Below, piece after piece: positions 1-9,000 of a stretch of 23,328 bases of DNA. The notes under the pieces are model-generated. The model saw nothing but the letters and a program-made list of their open reading frames with translations. It did no database searches and was not told where the DNA came from. Numbering within the stretch: position 1 is the first letter of the stretch; every line of letters starts with the position of its first letter. Origin of the DNA: Planctomycetaceae bacterium (GTDB lineage: Bacteria; Planctomycetota; Planctomycetia; Pirellulales; Thermoguttaceae); the NCBI GenBank assembly GCA_004556055.1, contig SFIW01000036.1, positions 1 to 23,328 on the forward strand, written 5' to 3'. The position numbers were made by a program, and so were the translations under genes.

Positions 1-3000
1 TTCGACGCGGCGGCGCCGGCGGCCTCGATCGATTCAAATCCGAACGCGGCGACAGAACCGTTGGCAAGCGTCGCAACGAGCGAACCGTCGGAAGCGGTTA
101 GGGCTTTGACGTCGGAAAGTTTCGCGCTGTCGGAACCAAGACCGCCGTTAGCGCGAACGGAGGCGAAGTTCTTCGCATTGAACTCAAAGCCAGCACCGAC
201 GAAGTTCGCCGAGCCGCCCGAGATCGTCAACGCGTCGTCGCCGTCGGTACCCGTCATGACGACGGAAGCCTTGCCCGCGCCGTCCGCATTCGCCGCGCCA
301 AAGCCGGTCGCGGCGAAGGAGAAGCCGAGCGCGTTGAAGGTCGCCGCGTTAGGAGCAAGCGTAACCTTGTCGGCGTTCGACGCGGCGGTAATCGCCAGAT
401 CGCCAAGCTTGCCGGAAGCGTCGACAGATTCGAAACCGGTCAGGACGACGTCTTGAGCGCCGCGGAAAGCGACCTTCGAAGCGGAAACTTCGACGGATTC
501 GTTCGCCGCGCCTTCGTAGACGACCGTGTCGTTTCCAGCGCCGCCGTCGACGAAGATCGTCGTGACGCCGGTAGGAATCGCAACCGCTTCGCCGTTGAGC
601 GTGACGACAATGGAGCCGTTCGCGCCGGTAATGATCTTCACGACGTCGTCGCCGTCGGTACCCGCGATTCGGAAGACCTCGGAGCTTTCCGTAGAGGTCG
701 TCGAATCGGCGGCAGCCGGAAGTTCCGGTTTAACGTCAATCGGACGATAGAAGCCAGAGCCAGTCGATTCTTCCGTGCCGTAACGATCGTTTTCGCCGGA
801 AACCACTCCGTCTCCGTAAGAGGAGTTGGAGAAGTTCTTACCGGAAATCGTGATCGACGAATCGTTCGAGTTCGCGCCGCCAGGCGTGACGTACTTATAG
901 AAGATTCGGTACGGTCCGACATACGACGTAAGATCGGTAGTCGTGCCCGTGTTATTGTTATTGTTATTATTATTGTTGTTCGTGCCGCTATTGGTCGTGT
1001 TGTCGTCCGTTTCGATTTCTTCGGCGGCGTTCTCATTAGGACCAGCCCACGCGACGACAAATCGAGGAACGGCAAGACCGGTCGTACTGTCGTTGATCCA
1101 GTCGAAGACAGCGACGCTCGGGGCAAACTGATCGCCCGTCGTCGTCGTGTTGATGACGAATTCGCCCTGATCGCGGTTGAGAACCGTTCCGGGATTCTTC
1201 TTGACGGCGACTTCGATCTTTTCATAACCGGTATCGATCGTCTCCATGACGTCGCCCATGACGTAGACGGGCTCGCCGGCGTAGTTGAATACGCGGCACG
1301 CGACGCCGTAGTCGTGAAGGTCGGTCTTATTGGCCGGATCCGGATCGTAATTATATTCTTCCGCGTCGTAGGATTCCCAGACAACCACGACGCCGTCGTT
1401 ATTGCACGCCACGTCGGGAGCGCCTTGAACGTGCTTGACGTAGGTGTTGACAAGAACTTCGTTCGTCGTGCCCATGAACGTCATCGGATTACCGTAGGCG
1501 TCGAAGCGACGGAGGTAAATGTCGGCGCCATTCGCCTGAACCTGGTCGGAAACCCAAACGATGTAGTACTCGCCGGTATCCTTATTCGAGGCGATCTGAG
1601 GCGAATATTGACCATACGCCGTCGTCTGGTTGACGAGAGCGACCTCCGTACCCGTCGCGTAGTAGCTGCCGTTGTAATCGGCGGCGGTGATGACCTTCTG
1701 GTAGATATCGTAGGTGCGATTCTTGGCGTTGTACATCTTCCAGATGCAGACGTAATTCATACTGTCGCCCGCGTTGACGGCGGCGACGTCGAATTCCTGG
1801 ACGGAGTAGCCGTCGATCTGGCTTTGAATCTTGAACGCCGCGCCCTTCGCGTTGCCGTTAAGGTCGTAGAAGCGTCCGTACAGTTCGTCGGCCTGCGTGT
1901 CGCCGTCCTTCGAACCCTGAACCCACGTGATCAGGACAAGACCGGTTTCCTCGTTGATAGAGACGTCGACGTCCCAGCAACGCATACCCTTCGTACCGGC
2001 GACCTGAATCTGCGTCTTCTGAGCCTGTCCGCCAGGATAGAAGCGAGCGCAGACGCCGTTAAGAGCTTCGGCGCTTTCGCCGATCCACGCCACCACGAAG
2101 CTTCCGCCTTCGGTGAGCGCGATATCGGGAGCCATCTGATTGCCGTCGGCGTAAGGATTGACGCGCACTTCGACGCCCTTCTGGCTGCCGTCGGCGTTGA
2201 ACTGATGCATGACGATATCGGACTCGATACGATACAAAGTACCGTCGATCATAATCGTCTCATAGTAGCCGTACGCCTCGGAATAGCCCGTAGAGGTCGA
2301 CGAATTGTTGTTGTTATTATTGTTGTTGTTCGTACCGGTGTTTCCAGAACTCGAGGAACCGTCGAGTTCATAGAGAACCTGCTGTTCGGTGACGATAATA
2401 AAGCCGTCGGAATTGGAGACGACGATCGGTTTTCCTTCGCCGCCGTATTGGCCGGTAAAGGCTTCGGAATCGCGCGAAGGCACGTATTCGCTATCGCCGA
2501 CGGAAGGAACGCCGATGTTGAAGTTGACGGAGAAGGAACCGCCAGATTCGCCGTCGTAATCGCCGTCAAGACGATTCTTACCGCACGCGTCGGTCACCTT
2601 GTCGGAAAGGGTCAAGACGTAGGAGCCGTCGGGCAACGTATTCTTGAAGAGGATGACGAGTTCGTACGTATCCGTGCGATAGTCGGGATCAGCGACCGTC
2701 TGGAAATTCAGTTCGGCGATTTCTTCGTCGCTCAAACCTTGAGCGCGGAGATAATCTTCGACCTTGGTCGACGCGTTGAAGCCGTAGAGAATATCGTAAA
2801 TGTAGGTCGACGTCACGTCCTTACCGTTAAGGGTCAGCGTCCAATCGTTGTAATTGATGACGCTTTTAACGTTGCGGTTCTCGAGATTCTTATCGTCGAG
2901 ATAGCTGTAAACGCCGTTGTACATTTCGTCGGGAACGAACGTGTCGCCCTTGACGTCTTCGTTCATTTGCGCGGAGAACATGTACTCGCTGAAGGAGTAG

Positions 3001-6000
3001 ATCATCGAGGTCGGACCGTGTCCGGAGGCAAACGTCACGCTATTGGAGTATAGCGAAACCTGCTGAACTTCGCCTTCAGAGTCGGTGTACACAGCGTTGG
3101 CGCGCGTGACGTACGGAGGCGTCGTATCCTCGGGGAGCGCGATCGCTCTCATGCAGACGACGGATTCGATATTTTCCATCGGGTGCGAGAGATCGGACCA
3201 GACGAAGATCATGTCGCCGTTGGCGTCGACCGCGACGCTTCCGCCAACCTGATCGCCGTCCTCTTCAGGATTGAGGTAATTGAGTTTCGACACGCGGAAC
3301 TCTTCGCCATTTTCAACGACGTCGTAAGTCGTGTTGTAAGTAACGGTCGTCGTGGTCGTCGTTCCGGTATTGTTATTGCCGGTCGAAGACGAGGTCGAGC
3401 TGTAGATTTCTTCAACTTCCTTCGTCAGCTTATAGCGACGCGCGAAGATACCAAAGTTGTCGGCAAGGTCGGAATCCTCTTCGCTTGTCGGATCCTGGTA
3501 GCTTTCGTAGGTAACGACGATCGAGCCGTTTTCAGCAAACGCGACCTGAGAATGAATCTGATCGTTCGCGGTATATTCGTTGACCTGGAAGACGCGGGAG
3601 CCGGTGACGTAAGAAGCGAGGGCAAGGCCGTCGTTAGAGGTCGTCGTAGTCGTCGAATTGTCAGTCGACGTCGTCGTGCTCGTCGTGGTGGAGTCGGCGT
3701 CGGTCGACAAGAAGACGCGCATGAAGACGCCGCCAAGACCGTTGTTCGAACCGCCCGTCTGAGCGTCGCCGTTGCCGTCCTGGTTGTAACCGGTCCAGGT
3801 GATCGCGAAGGAGCCGTCGACGCCGCAGGAAACGGAGGACCAGATCTGGTTGCCCTTCTGATAGAAGTCGCTGGAGATCACAGTCGTCGTACCGTTGTTA
3901 TTACCGGTTCCAGTATTGTCCGTAGTATTGTCCGTCGAGATCGTCGCTTCCGTGTTGACGAGGAATTCGTCGCCCAAGCCGCTCAGGATGACGGAATTGA
4001 TCCAGTCGACATAAGAGGAGACGCGGACGTCGACCTGGTAGTTTCCAGGCCCGAAGGATTCGTCGCCGTCGAAGTCTGAACCGAAGGAGCAGATACCGGC
4101 GATTTGACCGTTAATGAAGGACGGAGAACCGGAATCGCCAGGCGCGGTGATCGCTTCGGCTTCGCCCAAACCGAGGTTGCGGACGCCGTAGTAATTGCCG
4201 AGATAGTCGTTCGAATACGTTCCGTCGTCGAAGTCGTAGATCAACGTGTTCGGATTGCCCGCTTGATCGAAGTTCGCGCCGGTGAGTTCATAGACGTTCT
4301 GTCCCTGATGCTTCGTTCCAGCCTGACGATTCGTCACTTCGTCTTCCGTCTCTTCGACGTCGCCGGCAAGGCCGTAACCAACGAAGGTGATCGTCTGTCC
4401 CAGTTCGCTGGAACCGGTGTAGAGGGAGTAACCGTCAAGGAAGGACGGAGCCGCCGTGGCGAGAGTCAAAACGGCGAGGTCGACCTGGTTGTCGGAAGGA
4501 TCGCCCGCGTAAGTCGGATGAACCGCGATCGACTTCACAGGAATCGAGTAGACGCCGTTCGTAGTCTCGAAGGTGCAGTAGATCGGCGTGTCGGTAACGT
4601 CGATCGGAACGCCGTTGTCGTCGCAAACGACATGCGCGGCGGTCAGAATATGATAGCCGTCCGTCAAGAGCGAACCGGTGCCGATCGAAAGATCCGTCGT
4701 CGTGCCCGTTCCAGTACCGGTTCCGGTACCCGTGCCCGTTCCAGTACCAGAGCCGTCACCAGTCACTTCGTCCGCAGTCCCGCCGACGGTGATCAAGCAG
4801 ACGCTATCGTAACCTTGACCGGCGTAGACTTCGTTCTGTTCGATCGGATCGGTCGTAATGACCTTCGAGGAGGTTGAATCAGGCGCGAGAGTCTGTTCGG
4901 AGAGAGACGCGACGCCGGCGCTGACAACGTGGTTGGAGGCGAAACGACGCGCGTAGATGTTCGATTCGGTCTCGGAATCGAGATCTTGGCCCCAGGAGGT
5001 CCATGAGACGACGAACGTTCCGTCGCGATCCATGCCGATCGACGCAAAGCGCTGATTATTTTCAGTCGTCTGATTAACGGCGAATTCGGCGCCTTCGCAA
5101 CCTGTCTGACGCATCGCAACGTTGACGCGCAAATCGGAGCGATTCGAAGAGGCTTCGAGCACGTCGACATACTGAGCCGTATAGATTCCGGTGAATTCGA
5201 TCGAAATCGTATCGGACGCGCTCTGAGCGACGACGATATCGTTCTTATCGAATCCGGCGCCGATAAGGGCTTCTTCGATTCTCTTGACATTCGTCTTCAT
5301 TTCGACGCTCAAATTGACGGTGACGTCGTAATCAAGATCGCCTGCGGAACCTTGGATGCGCAGCGTGTCGCCCTGAACGTTGATCGCGTCCATGAGCTGG
5401 ATGCTCTGAATCGTGTTGGCGTAACCGTAGGAGAGGCCGTTCGTCACGAAACGACGACCGTAGATTCCCCAGCCGCTGCCGTCCTGATCGTAGCTTTCCC
5501 AGACGACGACGATATCGCCGTCAGAGTCCATCGCGACAGACGCGTACTGCTGCGTGTCGGCGGTCTCGATATTGGCGCGAGTCGGGGAGGTCGAATTGCC
5601 GTTGATCGACATTTGACCGCCGTTGAAGGCGTATTTAGCGAGGTAAACGTCGCGGCTTCCGTCTTCGCCCTTACCGTCGGTGTACATATCCCAAACGACG
5701 GCGAAGGCGCCGCTGTCGTCCATCGCGACAGAAGCCTGACGAGGATCGGAACCGGAAACGAGGTCGCCGTCTTCGTCGTAAATATTGACGTCGCGGTACA
5801 CGACGATCGGATCGCCGGTCGCATGTTGCTGGTCGATGACCTGTTCGCGAACGCCGTCGGAGTTAATGAGATAGAGCGCGCGATACGTGCGAGCGTAAAC
5901 GGTCTTCGTGACGGAACCGCTTTCGACGGAGCCTTCGGCTTCAATCCAAACGACGACGTAATCGCCGTTGGAGTTGCAGGCGACCGCGTTCGCGGTGTTC

Positions 6001-9000
6001 GGGCCATAATCGCTCGATTCTTCGAGAATTTCGTCGCGCGTAACTTGACTAATCGTCTCGCCGGTTTCTTCCGCTTCCTTGATAGGATCGCCCTTAGAAT
6101 CGTCGCCGTGGACGTTCGTCACGGGGATATAGGAATCATACTTGAAGCCTTCGTTGTAGGCAAATCCTTGAGATTCGTTGAACGGAATCACGTTGAAATC
6201 GCAACGCCAATCGTGTCCTTCGTATCCGTCGGCGCTGCCGTCGGCGGCGTAACCTTGGGCGTACAGGCCGTTGCGGGCGACGTCTTGAACAAGGTTGGAG
6301 CAGACTAGAGAATAATTGCCGTCGGTAAGTTCGAGGCTGTCGGCAAAGTGGACGACAGCTTCCCAGCGATTCGTGCCGTAAGCCAAAGTACCGTTGTTGA
6401 TCGTTTCAACAGGATTGCCGTTTTCGTCGACCGTTTCACGCGCCAAATTCATGGAAGCGTTCATACCGAATTCGATCGATTCGATCGCGCCGGTCACCTC
6501 AACGCCGTCTCGAAGAAGCTTCCAGTTCTGCGGATTATCGACGGCGTGAATCGTGTTGTACGCGCTCGTACCGTCGCCGACCGTAATCATATTCTCGTCG
6601 AACGCCACGACGACGTCTTTAAGGGCGGAAGTAACCGTGTTGCCGTTGTCGATCTTCGTACCGTCGGGAGTCGAGAAATTCGTGACGATAGGACCGGCGG
6701 TATCAGTCGATTCGGTGAAGGAACGGAAATAGATGTGCGTGTAAGAGGAATCGAGAGAATTCCCGATGCTCGGATACACGTCGTTTCTCGTTTGAGCGTT
6801 GGAATTCGACTGCATCGACCAAACGACGACAACATCGCCGTTGGAGGTCGCGGCGGAATGCGCGTTGACTTGAGAGGCGCCGATCGAACCGTAACGTTCA
6901 ACCGCCATGCTCGTGAACATCGCGTAATCCATATTGCCGTCCTGACTTCTCATCTTCAAGGACGAATTGTCATAATCGTACTTGATGTATAACGGCGTGT
7001 CGTGAAGATTGTTCTGCGCGGTGATTTGCAACGCGACATAGCGTTCGACCGTTCGAATACCGGTGTATTCGACGTTGTCGATCGTTTCCTTATAGGGATA
7101 CGAGAAGGAGTCGGTACTAACGCCGATTTCGCCGTAGGTGCCTTCGTAGAAATCGAGTTCGTCGGTCGAGACGAGGCGAACGACAAAGCTGTTCGTATCT
7201 CCGCCGCAGATCGTCATTCCGCTGAGCGTCGACTGAACGTAAGAGATGAGACCTTCGTAATCTTCGAGATATCCGTAGTCGGAATTGTAGTATCCGCTCA
7301 GATCAAGGGTCACGGTTTCCGCAGTCGCGGCGTTGGAAGTCGTTTTATCGGAAGCGGTCTGTAGACCGATTTGAAGCGTCAACGAGGCGCTGGCAACCTG
7401 TTCGGAAGGCAACGCCAGATAGAAGCACGCGTTCGAACCGCTACGGTAATCGCTGACGACGCCGGAAACGACGGTCGGATCGGTAACGATCGCGGACGCC
7501 GTCGTATCAGTGGAACCGGTCGTTCCGGTATCGGTACTCGTGGAGCCGGAAGTTCCGTCGTAGAGGGTCTGTCCGTAGTTGACGTAACTAATATCGTTGC
7601 CGTTGTTGCGAAGAGGCGAGAGGAGCGATTCAAGAACAGCTGTCAAACGCATAATCTGTTCGTCGGTCGCGCCTTCCTTCTGAGCGACCGCCACGAAAAA
7701 CTTAACGTAGCTGTCGACGTCGACGCAGTCGTAATTATGAAGCGTGTAGATCGGCTCGACTCCCTCGTCGGTGAAGTCGCCGTATTTGTCGTAGCCCCAT
7801 CCGAGCGCAAGCTTGATATATTGGATCAAATCTTCGTTCTTGCTCTCATAGGAGTACTTCTGACCGCGTAGGAATTGCTTATTTTCATAGACGAGGTTAT
7901 TGTCTTCGAAATCACTCCATTTGAGCTGAATGAAGAGGTCGTCATACCTGCTCGAGTACATCAACGCGGGATCGGAAAGAATCTTCTGAGTCACAGAGTG
8001 GATATCCATACCGAAGCCTTGATAGGCGACGAAGACGTCGCCGTCGGCGTCGACGCTGACAGACGGACGGCCCTGATCGCCGACGGTGATCGCGTTCGCG
8101 ATGGTCGTCGAAAGAATCGTCGTGTTTTCGTAAAGAGTACTCGACTTGCGTTGGCCGACATAAAGACCGCCGGTTGTCGTCGTGTCGTCCGTCGTTCCAG
8201 TTCCGGTCGTCGTATCGCTGGTATCGGTCGTCGTGACCGAATCGGTCGTGTAATCGAACGCGGTTTCTTCATCGGCTTGCGCGGACTTCGTAATACCGTA
8301 AACGGCGACGTAGACGTCCGTCACGGGCAGACTTGCCGTACCGCCGACGCCGTCGGTTTCTTCCTGGGTGTAGGAGATCGCGTAGCGTTCGTTGTAATCG
8401 AAATCGACGCTGGGGCTATAAGCGTTCGAGGCGACCTGTTCGCCGTCGACAATAAAGACGTCGCTGCACGGCTCAAGAACCGATTGATAGAGCTCGGTTC
8501 CATAGTTCCACAAAACGACGGTGAACCCGTCGTCAGACATGGCGACGGTGGAAGGGCCGTAGTAGTTCGTTCCTACCTGGCTGCTGGCGAAGGTGATATC
8601 TCCCGTCATCGGCTCGGCGTCGTTATTGAACTGACGACCGTAAATACCGCCGAAATAGGAGTTGTCTTGCGCGAGATAGGTCCAGGTAATCATGAAGGCG
8701 CCGTCAAGGTCGGCGGAGATCGACGGATCGACCTGAGAACCGTTCAATGACGCGTTGACGACAAATTCGTTCGCAACGGGCGCCACGCACTGAACGCCGA
8801 CGCTTGTAGAGGCGTTCAAAGAGTAGGGATCGGAAACGAAACCGTCGGGAGTTTCAATACCGAGATATCCGTCTTTCGTACCGTTTTCATAGAAATCAAC
8901 GACGTAGTTGGCGTCGTATCCGCCTTCCCCTTCCGTCGGCAGATAGGCCTGCGTTTCAAAACGACGCGCATAGATATCCGTGCGATTATAAGATTGCAAA

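Noticed and set aside
951..980. Triplet-like repeat as a possible CRISPR or satellite array
   Set aside because: It is in-frame Asn codons of the giant gene, with mixed AAC/AAT use and no spacers.
453..3053. Plus-strand open frame of 866 residues
   Set aside because: It is codon-phase antisense to the giant minus-strand gene. Its Arg/Asp/Val-rich product mirrors GAC, TCG and GCG codons on the other strand. The same holds for the plus frames at 3183-4079, 4104-4877, 5352-6308, 7875-8750 and 8994-9887.
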